NCBI GenBank assembly: GCA_026873275.1
Contig: JANTUC010000006.1
Coordinates: forward strand, 372,001-436,000
Direction: 5' to 3'
From: Pseudopithomyces maydicus
Taxonomy: Eukaryota; Ascomycota; Dothideomycetes; Pleosporales; Didymosphaeriaceae
Length of the DNA: 64,000 nt
Of this stretch, positions 22,489 to 33,482 are shown piece by piece. The first letter of the stretch is position 1. Each line of letters opens with the position of its first letter. The translations under genes were made by a program, and so were the position numbers. Under the pieces are notes generated by a model. It was not told where the DNA came from. It saw only the letters and a program-made list of their open reading frames with translations, and made no database searches.

Positions 22489-24177
22489 CTATCTCTTTTC
22501 ATCTAACGATCTGGGCATCTCGACGGCCTCCAAGAATGAACGGATTACGCTCAGAACCTTTACGTCAAAATCCTTCTCAGGAGAAGAGTATTCAAGCTTG
22601 TTCAAGCAATGGGCGGTTACTCTTTCCGGATGCAGGATAATTGAAGGGTCGACGAATCGATGGCGAATATAAGCGCTAGCTTTCCGCACATCTGGGCCTC
22701 CATTGTAGTCCAAGAACTGTCTTTGGAGCGGGGAGCTTTGCAACTGGAACAAGAAGCTGTCGTCGGATCGTAAAAGAAGCAGGACAGGGGAATTTTGGTA
22801 GCAAGGGAGGCCCATGATGAATCGAAAACGGGCCATAGACACGATGAGCTTCGTTTGCGGCGACTTCCCGAAGCCAAGGCTTGTTGCTGAGCTGAGCCGA
22901 TTGTAGTGCGACAGATCGACGCAAACGATGATGATAGGGAGGGCTACTGTGGAGGCAAACTCCAAGGCCCATCTTTGGCTTTCGTCGACACGATTCATAT
23001 CGTACAGCGAGTATTTGGAAGCTTTTCTGGAAAAGGTCCATGTGCTAGGGCTACCTCTTGCTGTTGCCGATGCTTCAGAAGCGCGGTGGAGATATGATTC
23101 GACGTATTTTTTTCCAACTAGATCACCTCCCATAATCCATATACGCCTTTTATCTCTAGAGTTGTTGTCAGGAACAAGGTCTCTGGATAGCGTGGGTATT
23201 CTTTCTGATGCGCAGACGGTAGTACCGTCACACGAGATGGGGCTGATTTCAGAACCGGCTTGCGATTCTTGTGTGTGGCTTTTGTTAATTTCATGCTCTG
23301 TGTCTTCTCTCACTAATGTCGCAGTTTCTGAATCGTGGGCTGCGTCAACAAACTCTCCAGCTACAGTCTCTGAAGCAAGTCGATCGGAGGTTTGGTCTAC
23401 CGCTTCCTGACGCAGCGGCACTGTATTCCAAGGCAAGGATCCGTCTTTAGTATCCAGTCGTCGATCCGGTCTTCGTAGCTCGTCCTTCATCGACGATCGA
23501 AATAACCTTTCGTAAACCCTGGAACCGAACACCTCGCGATCGAACTCGAACTTGACCGAAAGCTTCGATAGGGTATCCGTTTTTATGCTAAACATTGACG
23601 ACCCATCACGGTGTACAATTAGAGACTCAGAGTCCAATTTGAGACGATCGAGCGCTTTGCGGGTTTTTGGCTTCTCAAGCAATCGCTTTTGTTCGGAGGT
23701 CGCCTTGCTTTTGAAACATCAGCAAGAGTTTGAAATTAAGAATCGGGAAAAGTACCAAGTATATGCAGCCATCAACAAAGTCATGGCATTCGTATGCAAC
23801 GTCACCTGCTTTTGGAGGTCATGCACATCCTTGGCCTTATACACGACCTTGAGCTTCCTCACAGAAGCCTGAGGATCGTCATTCGCCTGGCTGAAAATAG
23901 AATCCAAGCGATCTACAAGATTCCTGCAACACGATAAAGATGCGTCAAGATCCATTTTCAGTTGGTGGTGCGTTTCAGTTTCTAGTTCCATCCACTCTCG
24001 TATTGTGGATAGGGCTGCTCGCAGAGCAACCAGTTGCGCGGCGAGACTGGCGAGAAACAAATCTGCCTCCTTCCAGAGCATACGGATAGAATTGACAGTA
24101 TTTATGGTCTTGGTGACGCTTTCGACGATGTTGCAGAGTGCGCCTACCGCGCCAATGATCGTAATGGGGTCGGCCAT
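22489..24177 (-). CDS. STAND N-terminal domain fused to a degenerate G-protein alpha-like domain
   Basis: The exons are 23756-24177 and 22489-23707, with an intron at 23708-23755 (GTACTT...AAAG), giving 546 residues. The first ~140 residues (MADPITIIGAVGALCNIVES...) match the helical N-terminal domain found on many fungal STAND/NLR-like proteins. The C-terminal half resembles G-alpha: YDMNRVDESQRWALEF corresponds to the switch-II region, IIIVCVDLSHYN to the next strand, and SPLQRQFLDYNGGPDVRKA to the G-alpha segment before G5. The GTPase motifs are eroded. The P-loop region reads GGDLVGKK instead of GxGESGKS, and the NKxD region reads RSDD. GTP binding is therefore doubtful. The arrangement suggests a signalling or heterokaryon-type sensor scaffold; the function is inferred only from architecture. 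Confidence 0.75.
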
Positions 24178-25202
24178 TGCGCTTTAGTCCAGCCTTGTGG
24201 CACGGAAGTGCTGGGCCTTCAGTGAAAGAGGTTGAAGAACGTTTAAATTTGAATGCAAGACATAAAGTGGCGTTTGAGATAGTATGTAGGAAATAGTAGA
24301 CGTTGCTGAAAGCGGTAGAGCAAGAATGGGGCGCACTGCCCCAGACTCCAACCCGTATTCCCCAACCTAGCCTCCCCCTAGCCTCCCCCAAGCCTTCCGG
24401 TGAGCCTGCCCTGAACATGGATATATCGAGAGGGCAAATTATCGATACGAATCCCTTATCGAGTCCAGTCATAACCCGAGACAGATGCTGTACGACAAGT
24501 AAAAATCTATATTTAACAGAGTACGCGATCGATACGGCTCTAATAGGTCAATTGTGGGGTTTTTCTTGTTGTTGAACCCGTTGCATCTGGTTGCCTTTGG
24601 CTGGGGTCCGTAGAACCTGTCAGGTCCTTGCCGATAATGAAAGTTCCGACAACGGGCCTCTTAGGAGACATACCCCGCAAGCAGCCCCGCGGTCAGCCTT
24701 ACCATGAACATGGATGTTTGAAGATGGCGAATCGTCTATCAGGATCTCCAATCAAGCTCAAAAACAAATCTGGTGGTGAAGGTAAAAATAAAACGATGCA
24801 GCAGCGTGACTGGTGGAAAGCATGATAGTTGAAGAGGAACGACCCCGGCAGTGTAAAAGATCTAGGGACAGTAACACGTACACGGAGACAGCAAGGTAAG
24901 CCATTTTTCAATTATCGTTGTAAGGTCCTAAGAAGACCATCTCAATACCAACCAAAAGTGAACCAGACGCAACGGACGATTTCATCGTACAAAGGAGGAG
25001 CAAGATAATAAACCAAATTGGGAGGCTGAACTGGATCCGCCTCTACACCTCTCGATCCTGGTGCCTCTGCCTGATAAGGTTATTGTATTTAATTTCTTGT
25101 TGCCTATCACCAGAAGGATCCGATCCGATCCTCACGCCAACTGTCGGTAGACCAAGACCAACAGTAAAACAAAGATCATTTACATTCAAAACGAGTACGC
25201 TA
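24178..25202. other. Intergenic, no supported gene
   Basis: This is 1.0 kb between divergently placed neighbours. Plus-strand frames at 24303-24575 and 24628-24825 have no domain, no splice logic and ordinary background composition. A short direct duplication, CTAGCCTCCCC, occurs near 24365-24385. Confidence 0.5.
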
Positions 25203-27249
25203 TCAACACTTTCCAAGCCACCCAATTGGTCGTTTCCTTCCTTCCTTCCCTGTCTGTTTCCTTTTTCTTCCTTTCGTTCGTTCGTTCCTTTCCTCTCCCG
25301 ACCCCTCCTCAATTTCTCCACCTCTTCCAAAACCTCCACCCCACCTCCTCCCTCTCCCTCTCCCCCTCCTAAACCCCCTCCCGGCATCCTTCCCTCTCCG
25401 TCTCCCCACCCACCCAAACCAAACCACCAACCCCGCCACCATAAACGCGACCACAATTAACGTCTGCACCGGCTGCGCGAACACGGCCCGACTCAGCAAA
25501 AACAACGACACGCAGCAGAAAATGATCGGCGTCGTGATCCACGTGCGATACGGCCTCTCCAGCTCGGGCTCCTTCACGCGCAGGATGATCAGGCCCAAGA
25601 CGGCGAGGAAGTAGAACGTGTACCCCGCAACGCCGTAGAAAGTCACTAGAGTTTCAAATTCGCCCAAGAAGACGTACACAGCGGTCAGCGCGGCGTTGAG
25701 CACCATGGCCGCGATGGGCGTGAAGAAGAAACCTGCGTCCTGGTCCGCGAACCAGTCTACCAGCTTCCGCGGGATCTTGGACTTGCTCGTCCCGGCATTG
25801 AGCGAGTGGAGGCGGATCGCGCGGTGCGACTTGCCCAGGCCGATTGTGCCGAAAATCTCGGGGAAGTAGCCTTCCTTTCCGGCGGCGTAGACGAGGCGGC
25901 CGGAGGTGAAGGTGGTGGCGTTGAGGGCGCCGAAGCAGGAGCCGGACACCAGGAGGGCGAGGATCAAGCTGCCAATGGGGCCGAAGACTTGGTGGCCGAA
26001 GGCGACGGCGACGGTATTGGAGGACTCGATGAGGGAGATGGGGAGGACGAGGATGTAGGCAATGTTGGCGGCAACGTAGCAGAGGATGACGAGGGGGAGG
26101 GAGGTGTGGATTACGCGGGGGAGGTCGCGGGTTGGGTTTTTGAATTCGGCGGTCACGTAGTTGACCTGGGGGTGTTAGTGAATGGAGGTGAGAGAGAGGG
26201 GAAGGGGGAGGAGGGGCTGGAAAACTCACATTGTCCCAGCCGTCGAAGGCCCAGAGGCCGGAGTAGATGGCTACGGCCCAGCTGCTGACGTCGGTGGAGG
26301 TGTTGTCGAACCAGCCCTGGGTCTTCCAGTCGTCGGTTGCGTCGCCCGTGTAGGACAGGCCTGTTGCAGCGACCACGATGCCGATGACGGTGACGCCGAT
26401 CAGGGCAAAGAACTTGAGGAACATGAAGACGTCGGCGCTCCTTGTGCCCAGTTTTGTTGAGATGCAGTTCAACAGGGTGACGAAGAAAAGTCCTGCAATA
26501 GCAATGCTCTTGTTAATCCACGGGCTTGCCTCAGCAGCTTCAGCTCCCACGATAGCTCTTACAATGTACTCTCCAAAGATAATAGCAATGATAGCGGCCG
26601 AGCCAGGCTTCAGGACCACGACAGCGCACCATGTGAACAGAAAGCCCGCCCACTCTCCGAATATTTTACTGAGATAGATCTGCGCGCCTCCGTTCAACGG
26701 TATCGCACCTCCCAGCTCCGCGTAGCTTGCAGCGCCCGTCCAGGCTAGTATACCGGCCACGACCCACACCAGCAGCGAAGCGCCCGGCGACCCAGCATTC
26801 GTGATGACCTGGCTCGGCGACGAAAAGATGCCACTCCCTATGATCAGCCCCACGACCAGCGACAGTCCATTAAGATACGTCAAGCTCTTCTGCTTCTCGA
26901 GCGACCCGCCGTTGAGCGCATTGCTGGGGTCGAGCGCCGGGTTGGAGGGCGCGCCGAGGGCGGTGTAGCCCTGGGCGGTAGAAGATAGCGGGAAGAGGTT
27001 GGGCGCAAAGTCGAAGGCGGACGAGACGCTGTAGGAGCGGTTGTGGCGCGGGCGGTTCTCGTCGTGGCCGGCGGGATTGAGCTCGGAGAGGGGGTCCTCG
27101 TCGTCGAAGGAGAGGCGCTGCGACGAGCGCTCGCCTGACGCCGAGGACTCGACTGATGTGCGGCGCGAATTGTGCGAGGAGGAGGCCAGCGAGGCGAGTT
27201 CGAGCGAGTCGCGCGTGGGAGGGGGCAGGTTGGAGTAGCGGGCGGCCAT
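25203..27249 (-). CDS. Amino-acid permease, APC superfamily (LAT / methionine-permease-like)
   Basis: Plasma-membrane amino-acid transporter. The exons are 26230-27249 and 25203-26165, with an intron at 26166-26229 (GTGAGT...CCAG), giving 660 residues and no frameshift. A Ser/Arg-rich cytosolic N-terminus of about 130 residues precedes TM1, whose APC signature is LSLVVGLIIGSGIFSSPSQV. Further signatures are SYAELGGAIPLNGG and GLWAFDGWDNVNYVTAEFKN across the splice site. About 12 transmembrane helices are visible, ending near QTLIVVAFMVAGLVVWFGW. The last ~65 residues (GRRRGKDAGRGFRRGRGRG...) are very basic and come from a pyrimidine-rich plus-strand tract. They are unusual for the family, so an unrecognised terminal intron or an earlier end is possible. 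The substrate is not certain. Confidence 0.85.
25205..25400 (+). repeat. Polypyrimidine low-complexity tract
   Basis: This is about 200 bp of almost pure C/T on the plus strand, with CTTC, TTCG and CCTCC-type short repeats. It overlaps the C-terminal codons of the permease on the minus strand (purine-rich Gly/Arg/Glu codons). Such tracts are prone to slippage and triplex formation. Confidence 0.75.
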
Positions 27250-27588
27250 GGTATTGTTCCTGGCTATGTATGGTTTGTATAGAGGTTATCGTAGGCGCAA
27301 GCTGGGAAGCGCCATAGGCGCAGTGCAGGGGCAAGAAGGGAAGAAAGCGATGCGGTGGTAGGATACGGCCCCGTGTCTGTATGAATGTTTACACTGCGGG
27401 CGGGCGTTCTTCGATGTTTCAGCATTCAATGCGGAGGTGTACACGATTCGGAGATGCCCCGAGTGGCTAGCGCCCTTTTTTCGCCGTCAGAGCTTCGGAT
27501 GGCTTCACGAAGCTTGACGCGACCGCGCGAAAAAGGCCATGCGCTCGCTCTGCACCTTCGATTCGCGCTATGCCCGCTGGCCGAGGTG
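27250..27588. promoter_or_regulatory. Divergent promoter region, permease / LeuRS
   Basis: This is 339 bp between the permease start (27249, minus) and the chosen LeuRS start (27589, plus). The LeuRS frame is open back to 27385, but the upstream codons do not improve the mitochondrial presequence, so this stretch is treated as a shared promoter and leader. Confidence 0.5.
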
Positions 27589-30500
27589 ATGCGAACTCTC
27601 ACACTCCATCGTATAGGCTGCCAGCGCCCCTGGAGCCTCCCGCGATGCCTGTTCTCCACCGCCGCCCGCCGAGCACAGGCCGTGGGTGAACTGCCCGCCA
27701 CGCAGACACTCCAGAAAGAGAACACGCCCTTGAACAGACTGACGCCGAAATGGGAGCCTTTTTGGAGCTCCGAGAGAGCGGGACTGGCCGAATTCAAGGA
27801 GAAGGCCAAGGAAAAGGCCTACATCCTGCCCATGTTCCCGTACCCCTCCGGCACCCTGCATCTGGGCCACCTGCGCGTCTACACCATATCCGATGTCCTC
27901 TCTCGCTTCAAGCAGATGCAAGGCTATGACGTCCTGCATCCGATCGGCTGGGATGCCTTCGGATTGCCCGCTGAGAATGCGGCCATCGAGCGAGGCGTCC
28001 ATCCGAGCAAATGGACCTTGCAGAACATCGACGCCATGAAGGACCAGATGAAGGTCATGGGCGGCCAGTGGTCTTGGGACAGGGTACTTTCTCGCCTTTG
28101 CATCCTCGCCGGAACTGTTTGCTGAGTGCCTCTAGGAACTGCGCACCTGCGACCCCGACTTCTACAAGCACACCCAGCGCTTGTTCCTCATGCTTTTCGA
28201 GCGCGGCCTTGCATACCAGGCCGAGTCCATGGTCAACTGGGACCCCGTCGACAACACCGTCCTCGCCAACGAGCAGGTCGACGCCAATGGCTACTCGTGG
28301 CGCTCCGGCGCAAAGGTCGAGAAGAAGATGCTCAAGCAGTGGTTCTTGAAGATAAAGCATTTCCAGAAACCACTGTTGGAAGACTTGGACGCTCTGGCGA
28401 AAGACGGCATGTGGCCTGAACGTGTCCTGGCCATGCAGAAGAACTGGATTGGCCGCTCCGAGGGCACCAAATTGAACTTTGACATCGAGACAGTAGGAAC
28501 AGAACCGGACCACCTTGAATCCGTCCAAGTGTACACCACACGTGCAGATACCCTGTCCGGAGTCATGTATATCGCTCTTTCGTTGAACCACCCCCTCGTT
28601 CGGCGCCTAGCCCAGCAGTCGGAGCCCTTGCAAAAGTTCATAGACGAAGCCAAGGACTTTCCACCAGACTCCAAAGAAGGCTTTCTCTTAGAGAATATCC
28701 GGGCCAAGAATCCCATCTCTGATTTGCTGGATGATAAAAATATTCGCAAGACAATCCCTGTATTCGTGGCTCCATACGTCCTGGATGATTATGGTTCCGG
28801 GGCTGTCATGGGTGTGCCTGGCCATGATTCGAGAGACTTTGCATTCTGGACACTTCCGAAAACAACGATATCTGGAAAAGTGAAGCTCGATGACCCTGTG
28901 CGTTATGTCATCCAACCAGAACACCCCCTACTGCGGCGTCCGATGCTGTTGCGGAACCTGCTCAGAACCAACCCGTCACCAGCAAGGGCTTTTTGGTATC
29001 CCAAGACCCTCGTTTCCACGGTCTATCCTCTGACCGAGCCATTGAAGAAATCACCAAAGTCCTTTCGCAAGCTGGAAAGGTTGCAGAGAAAACAGAGAAC
29101 TGGCGACTGCGTGACTGGCTGATCAGTCGTCAGCGCTACTGGGGGTGCCCCATCCCTATAATCCATTGTAACGACTGCGGACCGGTCCCCGTGCCACCGA
29201 GCGAACTGCCTGTCAAGCTTCCTGACCTCCCCGCTTCGTTCTTCCAGGGCCAAAAGGGAAATCCGCTTGCCGAGGACAAGGACTTTAAAAACTGCAAGTG
29301 TCCCAAGTGCAACAAGCCTGCTGAGCGCGAGACTGATACCATGGATACCTTTATGGATTCTTCGTGGTATTTCTTTAGATTTCTGGATGCGCATAATAAG
29401 ACGGAATTGGTTGATCCTCAGATCGCCAACGCAGCCATGCCAGTCGATCTTTATATCGGCGGTGTAGAACATGCTATATTGCATCTTCTTTACGCACGCT
29501 TCATATCCAAGTTCCTGGCAACAACGCCCGTTTGGCCCGAAGGCAAGAAAGCCCTCGGCGAGCCGTTCAAGCGTCTCATCACCCAGGGCATGGTCCACGG
29601 CAAGACATACACCGACCCCGCCACAGGACGCTTCTTACGACCGGAAGAAGTAGTCTTTGGGGAAAACGCATCCAAGCCCCTCATTAAAGGAACCTCCATC
29701 GTACCCAAAGTCAGCTACGAAAAAATGTCCAAAAGCAAATACAACGGCGTGGACCCCGGCGCCACAATCGCCAAATACGGCGCCGACGTAACAAGAGCCC
29801 ACATGCTCTTCCAAGCCCCCATCAGCGACGTCCTCGAATGGGACGAAATGAAAATAACAGGCGTCCAACGCTGGCTCGCCCGCGTCGTCAAGCTCGCCCA
29901 CGCTCCCTGGTTCCCACAAGGCGCGCACGACATCGCCGCCTTCAAGCCCGCCGCAGACCTCGACATCGGCGTCGTCCCCCTCCTCCAGCACATGGCATCA
30001 AACCACGTGTTCGAAACCCCGTCTTCCAACGACCCCAAGAAACAATCCACAGAGCAAGACCTCCTCGACGCCCTCCACCCCGCAGAAACAGCCCTCCTCT
30101 CCACAACCCACAAGACAATAACAAGCGTCTCAACCTCGTACGCCGACACCCTCTCCCTCAACACCATCATCAGCGACCTCATGACGCTGACAAACGCCAT
30201 CTCCGACACCCCGCACGCCTCCCGCGCAACGCCCTGGTTCAAATGGCACGCCACCGTGTCCCTCCTCCGCATGCTCGCCCCGATCGCCCCCGGCGTCGCG
30301 GAGGAAGGCTGGCAAACGCTCCTTTCCGCCACGGCCCCGGGCTTTTTCCCCCGCGCGTCGAGAGATGGTGATGGCTTGAGCGCTACGGCGCCGTCGATCT
30401 TCACGACGGGGTTCCCGACCGCGGATGTGGAGGCGATACCGAAGCTCAGCTCGAAGACGACGTGCGTCGTGCAGATTAACGGGCGGCGCAAGTTTCAGGT

Positions 30501-30720
30501 TGAGATTCGCAAGGCGCCCGCTGAGATGGCGGCGGATGCGGTGGAGATGAGGAGGTTTGCGCTGGGGGAGTTGCTAAGTACGGAGGAAGGGAGGAGGTAT
30601 CTGGGGAAGGAGGAGGGAGGTGCGTTGTGGAAGGAGAGTGGGAAGACGGAGGGGGATAGGGAGGTTCCGGAGATTCCGAGGGGGTGGTCGATGGTGGTGG
30701 TTAAGGGGGGAAGTTGGTGA
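27589..30720 (+). CDS. Mitochondrial leucyl-tRNA synthetase (one apparent frameshift)
   Basis: Charges mitochondrial tRNA-Leu with leucine (orthologous to yeast NAM2). Exon 1 is 27589-28083, the intron 28084-28135 (GTACTT...CTAG), and exon 2 28136-30720. The start at Met 27589 gives a basic presequence (MRTLTLHRIGCQRPWSLPRC). The HIGH motif appears as HLGH at residues 91-94 within FPYPSGTLHLGH. Further class-I LeuRS segments are GWDAFGLPAENAA, the CP1 editing domain (TTRADTLSGVMY, GSGAVMGVPGHDSRD), WLISRQRYWG, zinc-ribbon-like cysteines (CKCPKC), and KMSKS in YEKMSKSKYNGVDP. The frame breaks at the C5 run 28924-28928 (QPEHP...). One added base gives about 1026 residues. The stretch TLPKTTISGKVKL just before it reads oddly for the family and may hide a further local error. 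Confidence 0.93.
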
Positions 30721-31025
30721 ATTTCGTGGCGCCGAAGAAGCAGAAGCAGAAGAAGTAAGATGGGGGTAGGGAGGTGTTGTGAGTGGTGAAACCTGTTCAC
30801 AGTATAGTGTGTATATATATGTATTCTACAAATGTACAAATACCAACGCAGCTCGCAATGCGACCTTCTATCTATCGCAGTGCGTGGTCTACTTCTATAT
30901 ACCTCTTTCCTCTCCTTTGTACAAGCAATGGGCTACCTCTCAAACTCCTTATCGTACACCTCCCCATTGCTCTCTCCTCTCAACACCTCACCCCCTCGCC
31001 CTCGGCCGCAACCTCAACCCCTCCT

Positions 31026-32070
31026 TCACCTCCCTCGGCTCCACCATCCTCGCAACATCACCCCCTCCCCCGTAATCCCACCCCTCAACAACTCCATCAC
31101 CACCCGCCCCCTCACCACCGTCTCCCTCACCACATCCCCCACATTATCCGGCCCCACCCTCCCATACCAAATCCCGCTCCCCGCCCACTCATTCCGCATC
31201 CCCGGCGGCAAGTACACGATAACGTTCCCCGCATACTTGTGCCCGCCAATATGGCTGATGAGCCCGACATCCGCGTCGACCCCCTGCTCGCCGAGCACCT
31301 CTCTGAACCGCGCTTGCAAGAGCGGGCCCAGCACGCCGCAGCGTTGGTCGCGGCCGCCGTGGCTGCAGATGAGGATCGTGGGCTTGGTGATCGGGGTGGG
31401 CGGGGGAGTTGCGAGGCGAGGGAGGGGTCGCGTGTGAGGAGGGATTTTGGGCTGGGGAGAGGGAGGCGTGGGCGGGGTGGAGGGAGGGGGCTTTGAGGTA
31501 GGCGGTTGCGAGGGCGGAGTGGGCTTCGGGGGTATGCGGGATGGCGGGGATCTTTTGGAAGCTGGGGAAGAGGAGGACGGAGGTTGTGTTTGGGGTGTTG
31601 CTAGCGGGGAAGGAGGACATGGTTGTGAGGACGTTGTTGAAGGGCTGGGTGGGGGGTGTTAGCTGATGAGACTTCCGAGCGGTGCAGGTACGAGGGGAAG
31701 GAGAAATGGGGAGGGAGGAGAGAGTAAAAGGGAAACAAACAAACATCGAATGACTTTCCTCCTCTGCCGATTTCGCGCTTGAGACCTCGGATGAAGTCTC
31801 CGGAGGGGGACTCCTCGTCTTCGATTCGGCTACTCCAGTCGTCTTTTCCGCTGCAGATGAGCACTTGCTCAGTATAGGGGGCCATTGTGTGGAGTAACGG
31901 GGTCTTGCGATCGATGTCTAGGTCGGGGGCGTGCCGGCGCAGGGACATGATGGCGAGCATTCTGCTATCGAAGTTGTTGCGGGATGGGCGCTCTGGCGGC
32001 GATACTGTGTGGTGGCAAAGGTGCGTGCGCGTATGCGGGGAAGGATCCGCAGGGAGTGTCTGAGTGACAT
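31026..32070 (-). CDS. AIM32: AIM32-like mitochondrial thioredoxin-like [2Fe-2S] protein (three apparent frameshifts)
   Basis: Sucrase/ferredoxin-like family (PF06999). Yeast Aim32 is a mitochondrial iron-sulfur protein linked to redox control. Exon 1 is 31745-32070, the intron 31645-31744 (GTTTGT...CCAG, 100 nt), and exon 2 31026-31644. The start MSLRHSLRILPRIRARTFAT is a good mitochondrial presequence. The family core DLDIDRKTP and GKDDWSSRIEDEE follows. The cluster ligands are CSHGGRDQRC (Cys-x8-Cys) and HIGGH (His-x3-His), then WYGRVGPDNVGDVV. The frame breaks at the plus-strand G5 run 31925-31929, the T4 run 31445-31448 and the G5 run 31402-31406. One added base at each restores about 315 codons with the intron phase intact. 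It is convergent with LeuRS; their stop codons are about 305 bp apart. Confidence 0.85.
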
Positions 32071-33482
32071 TGTCGCTGGCCGCAAGCAATGTGGGATGTG
32101 TAGTGGTGGGTGTTTTGGATATTTATTTGGGCTCGGAACGGGTTCCGCGTTGATGACGCGGGCGGAGTTAGCGTCGGAGGTGTCGTGCTTCTCCGAGCTT
32201 TGGAGTAGGACATATGCTTGTTATTTACTACTTGTCATCACAGCACATCCATTCAAAGCGGGTCTATCGTTACGAGTTTCGGTCGTCACGTAAGCCAATG
32301 GGTTCAAAATACAGGAGATGCCTACACAGACCTCTCGCCCGCTTTAGGCGTAGAGAGAAGGCTTACGCGATTTCTGTGGCAGAGTGGGAACTTGAGTGAA
32401 TTCAGGCTAGTTCGATGCGAAGCTTCTTGCGAAATGGTTCCATTGGCTCGGGCGAATAAAGGTGCGGAAATAATCATACACAGAAGCTTATATTTCGCCC
32501 AATTCTGGATCCAAGCATGGGTTTCTATTTGCTGTAATGCCCATTCATTACGTTGGGGACCAGGATTACTACACAACCCGGGATTTTAACATGGAGAAGC
32601 GACTTTCTTAAGGTTACATGGTGTAGAAGCGACAAGATGTCTTGTGGTCTTCAATCAACATCGCAAAGACCTGTACAGGTCATGTCTTATATCCATCGCT
32701 TACAAGAAAGCCACCTATCATATACCCGAAACTCCATCAATCATCAACAATCGTCTGCTAACATGTGATTCGATGGCCAATCGAGATCCATGTGGAGTTT
32801 TATGCATGTAGCCTGGTTTCTGACTGCAAAGAGTGTCAGAATAGACGAGCATGCCCAGAATGTGCATGGGAATAAATCACGAAACTCGTAAGCACCTACG
32901 TCATTTGGTTTTCTCTCAGCCCAGTTATTATATGTAGTGATAACTCTGAAAAGTCCGAAGCTGAAGGTCAGAAAAAGATGCATGCTGTGGTCTAATCAAG
33001 ACGCGCGCTAGTGGGGCTTACAGGTAGTCATGCCTGCGGGCAGTGTCCATTTGTGGGGCTGGTTAGGTTGCAACGCCGCAAATTCGATACGGCGTATACT
33101 GTATTATCAAATGTTGTCATTCTAATGTTACTCTTATCCCTCCAACAGCAGTAGTGAAACATAACGCATGCACTAGATCGGACCAATCCTCGTCCGAAGG
33201 CAGCGGACTTTCATCCTCTCGCTAGTTCGAAAGCGACCCCAAATTCCTTAAGTGTTGTTTGTCGCACTGAAAGAGAAGCTCGCTCTTTGTTATTCTCCGA
33301 CTTTGCTTTTGAGGGTTTCAAATCACGGACCACATCATATTCACAGTCGCACGGCTTACTGAGCAGGCGCTTCAGTCGTACGGAAGGTGCGCACCCACAT
33401 TATAGGTGTTTCGACGTACCCGAATAACTCATATTCTAGATACTCAAATCCACCTCTCGAATAAGCCATCCAGTTCCCAACC
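32071..33482. other. Intergenic, no supported gene
   Basis: This is 1.4 kb between divergent AIM32 and the NmrA-like gene. Small frames at 32218-32590 and 32744-32983 have no recognisable features. Confidence 0.5.

Noticed and set aside
24303..24825. Two small plus-strand frames upstream of the STAND/G-alpha gene
   Set aside because: Background composition, no domain and no plausible splice joining.
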